DNA of 64,000 bases, taken from positions 243,473-307,472 of the forward strand of contig CAWAEN010000014.1 in NCBI GenBank assembly GCA_963781035.1, read 5' to 3'. This DNA is from SZUA-35 sp963781035 (GTDB lineage: Bacteria; Actinomycetota; Acidimicrobiia; Acidimicrobiales; SZUA-35). Positions within the stretch are counted from its first letter, which is position 1; each line of letters begins with the position of its first letter. Made by a program: the position numbers and the translations under genes. The notes beneath the pieces were generated by a model. It was not told the origin of the DNA, ran no database searches, and saw nothing but the letters and a program-made list of their open reading frames with translations. Positions 56,119 through 64,000 of this stretch are shown one piece after another.

Positions 56119-56978
56119 CCCTTCCGCCACTGATCAAGACGATCGCCGAGCTGCGATCGATCCTCGACGCGGCCCGAGCCAACAGCAGACGGGTCGGGTT
56201 CGTGCCGACGATGGGGTATCTCCATGCCGGGCACGTCTCCCTCATCGAGGCGGCGCGGCGCGATGCCGACGTCGTCGTTGTCAGCATCTTCGTCAATCCA
56301 CTCCAGTTCGCCGCCGACGAGGATCTGTCCGACTATCCACGGGATCTCGAGCACGACAGATCTCTTGCCGCCGCCGCCGGCGCCGATCTGATGTTCACAC
56401 CGTCTGTCGACGAGATGTACCCGTTCGGTCCGGTACTGACGACCGTGAGTGTCGACGCACTCGCCGGCCGATGGGAAGGCGCCACCAGACCGACCCACTT
56501 CTCCGGGGTCGCCACCGTCGTGGCGAAGCTGCTGTCGATCGTCGGGCCGTGTTCCGCCTACTTCGGGGAGAAGGACTTCCAGCAGCTGGCGATCATCCGG
56601 CGAATGGTCGCCGATCTCTCGCTCCCGATCGACGTCGTCGGCTGTCCGATCATCCGTGAATCGGACGGACTCGCCATGTCGAGCCGGAACTCCTACCTCG
56701 ACCCGGCGCAGCGGGCTGCTGCCCCTGTCCTCCGCCGAGCCCTCGACCGAGGCCTCGAGTGCCTCGCCGACGGCGAGCGATCGGCTGCTGCCATCGCCGA
56801 AGCCATGGCAGCCGTCGTGGCCCGCGAACCCATCGTCACCCTCGACTACGCGGCCGCCGTCGATGCAGAAACCCTCGCCGAACCAGACGAACTCACCGGC
56901 GAGATCCGCCTCATCATCGCAGCGCAGGTCGGCCGACCTCGACTGCTCGACAACACAGGTGCAACACTCACGCCATGA
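56115..56978 (+). CDS. panC: Pantoate--beta-alanine ligase (pantothenate synthetase)
   Basis: 287 residues. Joins pantoate and beta-alanine with ATP. VGFVPTMGYLHAGHVSLIEA carries the HIGH-type nucleotide motif; VVSIFVNPLQFAADEDLSDY, HFSGVATVVAKLLSIVGP, AYFGEKDFQQLAIIRRMV and SDGLAMSSRNSYLDPAQR are diagnostic. Intact frame. The stop overlaps the panB ATG. Confidence 0.96.
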   Translation: MTLPPLIKTIAELRSILDAARANSRRVGFVPTMGYLHAGHVSLIEAARRDADVVVVSIFVNPLQFAADEDLSDYPRDLEHDRSLAAAAGADLMFTPSVDEMYPFGPVLTTVSVDALAGRWEGATRPTHFSGVATVVAKLLSIVGPCSAYFGEKDFQQLAIIRRMVADLSLPIDVVGCPIIRESDGLAMSSRNSYLDPAQRAAAPVLRRALDRGLECLADGERSAAAIAEAMAAVVAREPIVTLDYAAAVDAETLAEPDELTGEIRLIIAAQVGRPRLLDNTGATLTP

Positions 56979-57840
56979 GCAAGCTGACCGGGGTTCCCCG
57001 TATCCAGGCGTCCAAGATCCGACGAGGGGCCGAGCCGCTCGTGATGGTCACCGCCTACGACGCTCCGTCGGCTCGCGCCGCCAGTGAGGCGGGCGTCGAC
57101 ATGATCCTCGTCGGCGACAGCGTGGCGATGGTCGTGCTCGGCTACGAGGACACGCTCCAGGTCACGATCGACGACATGGCGTACCACGTCGGCGCCGTGG
57201 CTCGGGCCAAGCCAGATGCGGTCATCGTCGGCGACATGCCTTGGATGAGCTTCCATGTCTCCACAGACGAAACACTGAACAACGCAGCCAAACTCATCCG
57301 GGCCGGCGCACAGTGCGTGAAGATGGAGGGCGGCCGAAAGCGGATCCCGATGATCGAGGCGATCCGGGCTGCCGAGATCCCGGTCATGGGCCACGTCGGC
57401 CTCACGCCGCAGTCGCTCAACGTCATGGGCGGGTTCAAGATCCAGGCCAAACGAGCCGGCCAGGCCCGGTCGCTGGTCGACGCGGCCAAGGCCCTCGAAG
57501 CAGCTGGTTGCTTCGCGCTCGTGGTCGAGGGCGTCCCGGACATCGTCGGCGAGATGGTGACCGAGGCAGTCGGTATCCCGATCATCGGCATCGGCGCGGG
57601 CAGAAGTGTGACGGCCAGGTGCTCGTCTACCACGACGTGATCGGTCTCGAGAACCGCTACAAGCCGAAGTTCGTTCGCCGCTACGGCACGGCCTTCGAGG
57701 ATCAGGTGGCAGCGATCGCCAGCTACGCCGACGACACTCGGTCCGGAGCGTTCCCCTCGACGGAGGAGTCCTACCTCGCCAACGATCAGTTGACCGAAGC
57801 CCTCGGCCTCTACGGCTCGTCCGGCTCCTCGGAACGCTGA
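56975..57840 (+). CDS. panB: 3-methyl-2-oxobutanoate hydroxymethyltransferase
   Basis: About 288 residues; first committed step of pantothenate synthesis. LVMVTAYDAPSARAASEAGV, ILVGDSVAMVVLGYEDTLQV, DMPWMSFHVSTDETLNNAAK, VKMEGGRKRI, PVMGHVGLTPQSLNVMGGFK and PIIGIGAG with the continuation CDGQVLVYHDVIGL are family blocks. One frame break at about 57605. The 3' end overlaps the convergent 2H phosphoesterase gene by 31 bp. Confidence 0.95.
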
Positions 57841-58400
57841 CGGGCAGCCTTGCCGAAGGAGAACTTCGAGGCGATCTGCCACTGCGCAGGGCGCGGCGTC
57901 CCGATCATCAACCACGCCTGCTCCGCGACACATCGCACCGGGAGCAGTTGCTCTGCTGCTTCGGCGAGGCTCGCCATCTCCTCTGGTGTGCCCTCGATGC
58001 CGAGCGTGAGATGGGGGACGTGGGCACCGCCGTGACGTCCGCCGTAGGGAATGCACACCGACCAGTGATCGATCAGCCTTTCGGTCAAGTCGATGAACGG
58101 CTGCGGATCCTCGGGGGCCAGGAACACGACGCGGTCGTCGAACCAACCGACCTTCGTCAGCTCGAACTCGAAGGGCTCGACCTCGGCGAAGAACGACGAC
58201 ACCTCGGCATGGGCCTCCTTGCAGCCCATCGGAGGCAGGAACGGATACAGCAGGGTCAGATGGGCCGGAACACCCTCCGGCGAGACGGCGCTGTTGATCG
58301 TCCGATGGTGGCGGATGAACGATTCGAACGCCGGGACAGGGATGATCAGGCCCGTCTCGATCTCGATCGGATCCAGCGTCGCGGGCGTCTCGTCACTCAC
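57810..58400 (-). CDS. 2'-5' RNA ligase superfamily (2H phosphoesterase) protein
   Basis: 196 residues. The two HxT-type motifs HLTLLYPF (near residue 47) and HVPHLTLGIEG (near residue 128) form the 2H active site that hydrolyses or ligates 2'-5' or cyclic phosphodiester bonds in RNA or nucleotides. The real substrate in actinobacteria is not established. Intact, single gene. Confidence 0.85.
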   Translation of the reverse strand: MSDETPATLDPIEIETGLIIPVPAFESFIRHHRTINSAVSPEGVPAHLTLLYPFLPPMGCKEAHAEVSSFFAEVEPFEFELTKVGWFDDRVVFLAPEDPQPFIDLTERLIDHWSVCIPYGGRHGGAHVPHLTLGIEGTPEEMASLAEAAEQLLPVRCVAEQAWLMIGTPRPAQWQIASKFSFGKAARQRSEEPDEP

Positions 58401-58540
58401 GGCAATTGACCGTACTCACTTCTCGGCCCCAGATGTCGATTCAGGCCGAGTCATGACGATTCGGCTCGTCGGATCACGATCAGAGTCGCGGCGCGGAAGC
58501 GCCCACTCCAGCGGCACTCCTGCCGGCCACGGAGGACCGC

Positions 58541-58546
58541 TATGGT
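58541..58546 (+). promoter_or_regulatory. Candidate leaderless -10 box of the RNB exonuclease gene
   Basis: TATGGT, eight bases before the GTG start at 58555. Confidence 0.45.
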
Positions 58547-58554
58547 CGCTGGTC

Positions 58555-59967
58555 GTGGCCTCCATCAGACTCCGTGCACCGGCTGATTTCGAGTCTGGGT
58601 TCGCCGCCATCCGCGCCGAACTCGACGTCCCCACACACTTCGGCGACGAGGTCCTCGAGGCAGCCGAAGCGGCCCGAGACTCGGCGGTCGACCGGGTGGA
58701 CGCCCGCCACCTCGGCTTCATCGCCATCGACCCGCCCGGCGCCACCGATCTCGATCAGGCATTCCACGCCGAGCGTCGAGGTGACGGCTACCGCGTGTTC
58801 TATGCGATCGCCGATGTCGGTGCCTTTGTCGAGCCCGGCGGCCCTGTCGATCTCGAGGCGAGGAGCCGGGGCACCACGCTCTACTCGCCCGACACCCGGA
58901 CCCCCCTGCATCCCGAGGTCATCTCGGAGAACCGGGCCAGCCTCTTGCCCGGAACCGACAAGCCGGCCCTGGTGTGGACGATCGATCTCGACAGCGACGG
59001 ACTTCCCGTCGCCGACCGGATCGAACGGGCGACCGTTCGGATCGCCGAATCGATCGACTATCGAACGGCTGCCGCCCGGATCGATGCCGGATCTGACCCC
59101 TCGCTCGTCCTCCTGCGCACGATCGGGCGGCTGCGTCAGGAGCAGGAGGCGCAGCGGGGCGGAGTCAGCCTGAACCTTCCGGCCCAGGAAGTCGTCGAGC
59201 GGGACGGCACCTATGCGCTCGAATACGATGCTGCACTTCCGGTCGAGGGATGGAACGCGCAGATCTCGCTCCTGACCGGCATCGTCGCCGGTCTGACCAT
59301 GCACGACGCCGGCGTCGGCATCCTCCGGACGCTCCCACCGTCTCGGGACCAGGATCTGCGCACGCTCCGGCGCCAAGCCGCTGCTCTCGGCGTGGAGTGG
59401 TCGGACGACCTCGACTACGCCCGCTTCATCCGGACCATCCAACCGACGACACCGGCAACGAACGCCTTTCTGCTCAAGGCCGCCCGCTCGTTCCGGGGCG
59501 CCGGCTACGTCGGTTTCGACGGCGATCGGCCCGAACATTCCGAACACGGTGCGATCGCCTCGATCTACGCCCACGTCACGGCGCCGCTGCGACGCCTGGT
59601 CGACCGCTTCGGCAACGAGATCCTGCTGGCGCTGCATGCCGGCGAGGCTCCCCCGGCGTGGGCGGTGGAGGCCCTCGACGAGTTGCCGTCCCTGATGGGT
59701 CGAGCAAAGTCGAAGGAGAGCGCGCTCGAACGCAGCATGATCGACTTCGCCGAAGCCATGGTCCTGTCACCCCACATCGGCGAGGTGTTCGCCGGGTTCG
59801 TCGTCGACCTCGACGATCGCCGCGAGCGAGCCACGATCCAACTGCGCGATCCTGCGGTCGTGATCCACATGAACCCAGACGGCCTCGACCTGGCCCAAGA
59901 GATCGACCTTCGCCTGCGCAGCGTCGACCCCGTCGCCCGCACCGTCGACTTCGAGCGTGTGTCATGA
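58555..59967 (+). CDS. RNase II/R-family 3'-5' exoribonuclease (RNB domain)
   Basis: 470 residues. The RNB catalytic block is FIAIDPPGATDLDQAFHAER with the conserved Asp cluster, followed by YRVFYAIADVGAFVEPGGPV, TLYSPDTRTPLHPEVISENR and HVTAPLRRLVDRFGNEILLA. It lacks the N-terminal cold-shock domains of RNase R and has only a short C-terminal S1-like remnant, so it is the short actinobacterial type. The GTG at 58555 is chosen because similarity and the -10 box fit there. Confidence 0.9.
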   Translation: MASIRLRAPADFESGFAAIRAELDVPTHFGDEVLEAAEAARDSAVDRVDARHLGFIAIDPPGATDLDQAFHAERRGDGYRVFYAIADVGAFVEPGGPVDLEARSRGTTLYSPDTRTPLHPEVISENRASLLPGTDKPALVWTIDLDSDGLPVADRIERATVRIAESIDYRTAAARIDAGSDPSLVLLRTIGRLRQEQEAQRGGVSLNLPAQEVVERDGTYALEYDAALPVEGWNAQISLLTGIVAGLTMHDAGVGILRTLPPSRDQDLRTLRRQAAALGVEWSDDLDYARFIRTIQPTTPATNAFLLKAARSFRGAGYVGFDGDRPEHSEHGAIASIYAHVTAPLRRLVDRFGNEILLALHAGEAPPAWAVEALDELPSLMGRAKSKESALERSMIDFAEAMVLSPHIGEVFAGFVVDLDDRRERATIQLRDPAVVIHMNPDGLDLAQEIDLRLRSVDPVARTVDFERVS

Positions 59968-61016
59968 CAGACGAGACTGCTCCGATCAACACTCCCCCGA
60001 TCAACACTGCCCCGATCAACACAGCTCGCCTCGACGAGCTGCTGGCGATGGCCGACACTCACGGCGGTGACGCCGATGCACCCTTCGGACTCCACCTCGG
60101 CCTCGCCGTCGTCCATCGGGGCGAGCTCGTGGCCGAGCGCTACGGGCCCACCACCGACGCCGACACCGCCCTGATCTCGTGGTCGATGGCCAAGAGCATC
60201 ACCCACGCGCTGGTCGGCCTCCTCGTCGGCGAGGGTCTGCTCGACCTCGACGCTCCCGCCCAGGTGCCTGCGTGGACCGGCGACGCCAGAGCCGCCATCA
60301 CCCTCCAACAGCTCTTGGAGATGAACAGCGGACTCGAGTTCGTCGAGGACTACGTCGACGACCAGGTGAGCCACGTCATCGAGATGCTGTTCGGCGACGG
60401 CCAAGGCGACGTCGCCGGGTACGCCGCGTCGTTCCCCCTCATCCACGAACCGGGCACGGTCTTCAACTACTCCAGCGGCACCACCAACATCGTCAGCGCG
60501 ATCTGCGATCGGACGATCAAGGCCAACGGGCTGGCCGACGGCACCGAATCCTTTCTCCGCCAACGGCTCTTCGATCCTCTCGGCATGGATTCGGCGACCA
60601 TCCAGTGCGACGACACCGGGACGTTCATCGGCTCCTCATTCGTGTTCGCCACGGCTCGGGACTTCGCCACCTTCGGCCGTCTCTACCTCGACGACGGCAC
60701 CGCCAACGGCGAACGGCTGCTGCCCGAAGGCTGGGTCACTCACGCCAGAACCGCCGTCACGACGCCAGTGGCCGAGGGCCACTGGTACGGCGCCCACTGG
60801 TGGCTGTGGGACCACCACTGCGATCCGGGGCCGGACGGGCCGGGTTTCCCCGTCGCCGACATCAACGGATTCGCCGCCCACGGCTACGAGGGGCAGTACA
60901 CCCTGGTGGTGCCGGACCGCGACCTCGTCGTCGTCCGTCTCGGCAAGACACCGACGGAACTCCAGCCCGATGTTCGAGCGTGGATCGCCGAGATCGTGCG
61001 ATGCTTTCCTGTGTGA
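59964..61016 (+). CDS. Beta-lactamase-fold serine hydrolase (class C/esterase type)
   Basis: 350 residues, cytoplasmic (no signal peptide). SxxK is in LISWSMAKSITHALVGLLVG, the YxN equivalent is FNYSSGTTNIVSAI, and HxG is HGYEGQYTLVVPDR. The family includes esterases and peptidases as well as beta-lactamases, and nothing here points to resistance. The N-terminus has three PINT(P/A) pentapeptides encoded by 15-bp repeats. The ATG overlaps the exonuclease stop. Confidence 0.88.
   Translation: MTDETAPINTPPINTAPINTARLDELLAMADTHGGDADAPFGLHLGLAVVHRGELVAERYGPTTDADTALISWSMAKSITHALVGLLVGEGLLDLDAPAQVPAWTGDARAAITLQQLLEMNSGLEFVEDYVDDQVSHVIEMLFGDGQGDVAGYAASFPLIHEPGTVFNYSSGTTNIVSAICDRTIKANGLADGTESFLRQRLFDPLGMDSATIQCDDTGTFIGSSFVFATARDFATFGRLYLDDGTANGERLLPEGWVTHARTAVTTPVAEGHWYGAHWWLWDHHCDPGPDGPGFPVADINGFAAHGYEGQYTLVVPDRDLVVVRLGKTPTELQPDVRAWIAEIVRCFPV
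59982..60026 (+). repeat. 15-bp tandem repeat, three units, in coding sequence
   Basis: Three 15-bp units each encoding PINT plus P or A at the N-terminus of the serine hydrolase (59982-59996, 59997-60011, 60012-60026). In-frame slippage would add or remove five residues. Confidence 0.7.
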
Positions 61017-61065
61017 CGCTGCTGCGCTGTGTGACGCGCTCGATCGCAATCTCGAAAGGCACCTG

Positions 61066-61650
61066 ATGGCCGAGGTACTGCTCTTCCACCACGTACTCGG
61101 GCTGACGACCGGGGTCGAAGCCTTCGCCAACGCCCTCGCCGCCGCCGGCCACGACGTCACCACACCCGATCTCTTCGACGGCGCCACCTTCGACTCCATC
61201 GACGCCGGTGTCGCCCATGCCGCCGAGATCGGCTTCGAGACCATTGCCGAACTCGGAGCCCGACATGCCGACGGGTGCGGCGACGCACTCGTCGTCGCCG
61301 GGTTCTCTCTCGGTGTCCTGCCGGCCCAGAAGATCGCACAGGAACGGGCCGGCGTCATCGGCGCGGTTCTCTACCACGGCGCCGTACCGCTGTCGTTCTT
61401 CGGTGACGGTGATGACCCTTCCTGGCCGGCATCCGTGCCAGTCCAGATACACATCGGAGCGGACGACCCACTCGCCGAGGAAGACCTCGTCGCGGCCGAA
61501 GAAATCGCCGGCGGAGCCGAGCACGGCACGCTCCACCTCTACCAGACTGACCGCCATCTCGTCACCGACGTGAGCAGCGCAGACTACGACGCCCAGATCG
61601 CGAAGCAGATTCTCGACCGAACGCTGCAGTTCCTCGACGACCTCGGCTGA
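61066..61650 (+). CDS. Dienelactone hydrolase family protein
   Basis: 194 residues. Alpha/beta hydrolase with nucleophile elbow VVAGFSLGVLPAQ (Ser where classical dienelactone hydrolases have Cys), an acidic residue in QIHIGADDPLAEEDL and the His in YQTDRHLVTD. The ATG at 61066 begins AEVLLFHHVLGLTTGVEAF. The Ser nucleophile suggests esterase-like chemistry. Same strand, 49 bp after the serine hydrolase. Confidence 0.85.
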   Translation: MAEVLLFHHVLGLTTGVEAFANALAAAGHDVTTPDLFDGATFDSIDAGVAHAAEIGFETIAELGARHADGCGDALVVAGFSLGVLPAQKIAQERAGVIGAVLYHGAVPLSFFGDGDDPSWPASVPVQIHIGADDPLAEEDLVAAEEIAGGAEHGTLHLYQTDRHLVTDVSSADYDAQIAKQILDRTLQFLDDLG

Positions 61651-61698
61651 CCGAACCGGGCAAGGTCGAGGGCATTCGAAGCGTTCCGGAGGTACCGG

Positions 61699-61704
61699 TA
61701 TCCT
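61699..61704 (+). promoter_or_regulatory. Candidate leaderless -10 box of the S9 peptidase gene
   Basis: TATCCT, six bases before the ATG at 61711. Confidence 0.45.
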
Positions 61705-61710
61705 CCGGCC

Positions 61711-63648
61711 ATGCCCCGCACGATCCGAGCCACCGACCTGTTCGACTTGCGATCGATCAGCGCAGTCAGCACCTCGGGCGAACGCATCGTCTACGCCATC
61801 ACCTGGCCCGATCGGGAAACCGACGAGAACCGCTCGACCCTCCATCTCTTCGAGGGCGACAGCGGCCGCGCTCTCACCGACGGTCACCGGGACGCGGCGC
61901 CGACGGTGTCGCCGGACGGGGAACGAGTGGCGTTTCTCAGATCCGAGCCCGAGGGCAAGGCACAAGCAGCCATCTGTGACATCGAAACCGGCGCCGTCAC
62001 GATCGTCCCCGGCTACGAGAACGAGGCGGTCCTGCAGGTCGACTGGGTCGGCAACGACCGGTTGCTGATTCGGGCCACGAAACGACCGGAGGAGCTCGCC
62101 GGACTCGACGCGGACGAGATGAAACGGCGACCGCTCGGTGACGCGCCGGCTCGACTTCCGGTTCAACGGTCGGGGCACCACGCTCCACGCGCGGGGCGCG
62201 GTCGACATCGTCGAGACGGCCACGGGCTCGATCATCCCGATCACGCCAACCGGAATCGACCAGCTCGCCGCAGCCGCCTCACCTGACGGCCGATCAGTAC
62301 TGGTCGTGTCTTCCACCGACGACGACGCCGACATCACGGGGCGAACCCGCGTCTGGCTGTGGACGCTCGACGGCTCGGATCCCACCCTGTTGACGCCGGA
62401 GCCGGGCCGCTGGGAATCGGTCGGCTTCACAACAGACGGCCGTCCCTTCGCCTGCGGGCAACCGTCGCCAACTCGGCCCGGACTGTCCCGCCCCCACCTG
62501 TTGGCCGCCGGCGCCCCACCGAAGGTGCTCGGTCCCCACGACGTGAACAGCGCCGCCACCATCGGCGGCAGCGCCGGATCTCGCACCGCCCCAGGGTCGA
62601 TCTTCATGCCCGGCATGCGTCGCAGCACCGTCAGCGTCGACCGCTACGACGACACCACCGGCGACATCACGACCGTCGCCGAGGGGCCGTTCGTGATCAC
62701 AGTCGTTCGACCTGCTCGACGACGGCCAACGCATCATCGCCGCGGTCACGACAGCAACACGCCCTGCCGAGCTGTGGGAGTTCAGCGCCCGCCGGTGCGC
62801 AGGTCCTCGTCTCCCTCAACGACGACCTGCTCGCCGAACTCGACCTCGCCGTCCCCGAACTCGTCTCCGTACCGTCGACCGACGGTGTCGAGGTCGAGGC
62901 GCTGCTGGTACGGCCACCGTCGTCAGCGGCGGCCGACGTACCGGGACCCGGTCTGGTCTATGTCCACGGCGGACCCATGGCTGCCTACACACAGTCGTTC
63001 TTCGACGAGTTCCAGATGGCGGCGGCCGACGGCTACACGGTGATCGCCGGCAATCCTCGGGGCTCCGACGGGTACGGCGACGAGTGGATCAGTTCGATCA
63101 CCGGTGCGCTCGGGCAGAAGGACTGGGATGACGTCCAGGCACTCACCGACCACCTCGCCGACCTCGACACCGTCGACGAGAACCGCATCGGTATCGGCGG
63201 CGGCAGCTATGGAGGTTTCATGGCCTCGTGGGCCATCGGCCACACCCACCGCTATCGGGCGGCCCTGGTCGAACGAGCCGTCACCAACTGGGAGACCATG
63301 GCCGGCACCAGCGACATCGGGAGTTGGTTCCTGCCGATGCTGGTCGATGCCGATTGGCACACGGGGCTCGATGCACTTCGGGCGATGTCGCCGATGAGCT
63401 ACGCAGACAACGTGGCGACCCCGACCCTCATCGTCCATTCAGAAGAGGATTGGCGCTGCCCGATCGAACAAGGCGAACAGTTCTTCGCCGTGCTTCGACG
63501 CAACGGGGTCGATGTCACGCTGGCCAGGTTCCCCGGTGAGAACCACGAACTGTCCCGCAGCGGCTCACCGCAACATCGGGTCGAACGGTTCCGCCTCGTG
63601 CACGACTTCTACGCCTCACACCTCCTCGACCGAGCCTCCCGGATCTGA
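61711..63648 (+). CDS. Prolyl-oligopeptidase family (S9) peptidase
   Basis: About 645 residues, cytoplasmic. The N-terminal ~380 residues form a WD40-like beta propeller (TVSPDGERVAFLRS, AAASPDGRSVLVVSSTDDD). The C-terminal alpha/beta hydrolase has GPGLVYVHGGPMAAYTQSFF, GNPRGSDGYGDEW, the nucleophile IGIGGGSYGGFMASWAIGH, the Asp in VHSEEDWRCPIEQGEQF and the His in FPGENHELSRSGSP. It is an acylaminoacyl- or dipeptidyl-peptidase type. Frame breaks near 62140, 62705 and 62790. The end overlaps the convergent ABC transporter gene. Confidence 0.9.
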
Positions 63649-64000
63649 CCGGCGGTCCAGGATCGACTCGATCCGGCCGCCGGCCATCGTCACGACCTGA
63701 TCAGCTCGATCGATGGCGAGTTGGCGCTGGGAGACGGCGATGACGGTGGTGGACCCGATGTCGTCGAGTCGGTCCCACAGCTCGCGTTCGGTCGTGACGT
63801 CGAGCGCGCTCGAGAGGTCGTCGACGACGAGCAGTTCGGGGTGGGTCAGGAGGGCTCGCGCAGTGGCGACCCGCTGCGCCTGCCCGCCGGACAGGCGGAG
63901 TCCGCGAGCACCGACCATGGTCTCGATCCCGTCCGGCATCTCGGAGAGATCGCGGCCGAGGGTCGTGAGCTCGAGCACCGCATCCAATCCTGTCGTTGCC
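63616..64000 (-). CDS. ABC transporter ATP-binding region, C-terminal part (gene continues past the window)
   Basis: Only the last ~128 residues are inside the window. The signature motif ARGLRLSGGQAQRVATARAL, Walker B PELLVVDDLSSALDVTTERE and the switch region TVIAVSQRQLAIDRADQVV are clear. The spacing fits an exporter-type nucleotide-binding domain. Gln replaces the usual His in the H-loop (AVSQR), and the Glu after Walker B is Asp, both of which weaken hydrolysis and are typical of the degenerate half of a heterodimeric exporter. Confidence 0.85.
   Translation of the reverse strand, partial: ATTGLDAVLELTTLGRDLSEMPDGIETMVGARGLRLSGGQAQRVATARALLTHPELLVVDDLSSALDVTTERELWDRLDDIGSTTVIAVSQRQLAIDRADQVVTMAGGRIESILDRRSDPGGSVEEV

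Noticed and set aside
59964..61016. Beta-lactam resistance gene
   Set aside because: The fold is beta-lactamase-like, but there is no signal peptide and the family is mostly esterases and peptidases; resistance is not supported.

Overview
The window is high-GC chromosomal DNA from an actinobacterium, most likely a member of the class Acidimicrobiia (Ilumatobacter-like). The evidence is the actinobacterial gene block argS-lysA-hom-thrC-rho-rpmE-prfA, the actinobacterial trio histidine phosphatase/DUF3090/SCO1664, an FrhB-type protein of the coenzyme F420 family, GTG starts, ATGA/GTGA overlaps and many apparently leaderless promoters. I see no phage, transposase, CRISPR array or plasmid function. 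About 50 reading-frame breaks lie inside otherwise well-conserved housekeeping genes. They are dense in 1-36.5 kb and 49.7-53.2 kb and almost absent in 36.7-49.7 kb. They look like single-base indels of a long-read or metagenomic assembly rather than real pseudogenes, so many genes below are given as one span across two or more frames.

Layout. 1-10.2 kb (minus strand) is the translation/aspartate-family block: argS, lysA, hom, thrC, a Rho-family protein, L31 and prfA. thrB, which normally follows thrC, is absent, and an unrecognised gene sits between rpmE and prfA. 10.4-15.8 kb (plus) holds a truncated GMC-type flavoprotein, a Baeyer-Villiger-type monooxygenase, a TauD-like dioxygenase and a lipoprotein serpin. 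A tRNA-Arg(CCG) follows. 16-29.5 kb is an exopolysaccharide region: a GT2 glycosyltransferase, PssD/PssE-like transferase subunits, an APH-like kinase, a Wzx-like flippase, a GH26-like lipoprotein, a Wzy-like polymerase, a Wzz/BY-kinase-like co-polymerase and an LCP ligase. The sulfate-activation genes cysD-cysN-cysC are embedded in it. 29.6-36.7 kb is mixed: zinc-ribbon protein, acyl-CoA dehydrogenase, Tag, FrhB-like protein, lipoprotein, family-5 uracil-DNA glycosylase, phosphatase/DUF3090/SCO1664. 36.8-43.5 kb (minus) is a Tad/Flp pilus operon. 43.7-49.7 kb has an HTH protein, a LysM protein, OsmC, a UvrD-like helicase, an AlkA-like glycosylase and an O-methyltransferase. 49.7-64 kb has flavin enzymes, DUF72, a methyltransferase, MutM, MarR, the pantothenate genes (DUF2520-panC-panB), a 2H phosphoesterase, an RNB exonuclease, three hydrolases/peptidases and the end of an ABC transporter.

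The most striking observation is the rho gene. It lies at its canonical locus and keeps the family fold and the primary RNA-binding patch, but it has lost the P-loop lysine and threonine and the catalytic glutamate of the ATPase, so it looks like a non-motor Rho. The BY-kinase half of the polysaccharide co-polymerase has lost its P-loop in the same way. Other points of interest are a 24-codon ORF coupled at both ends between cysD and cysN, two families of intergenic palindromic repeats directly downstream of stop codons, and a recurring TANNNT box 5-10 nt before start codons.
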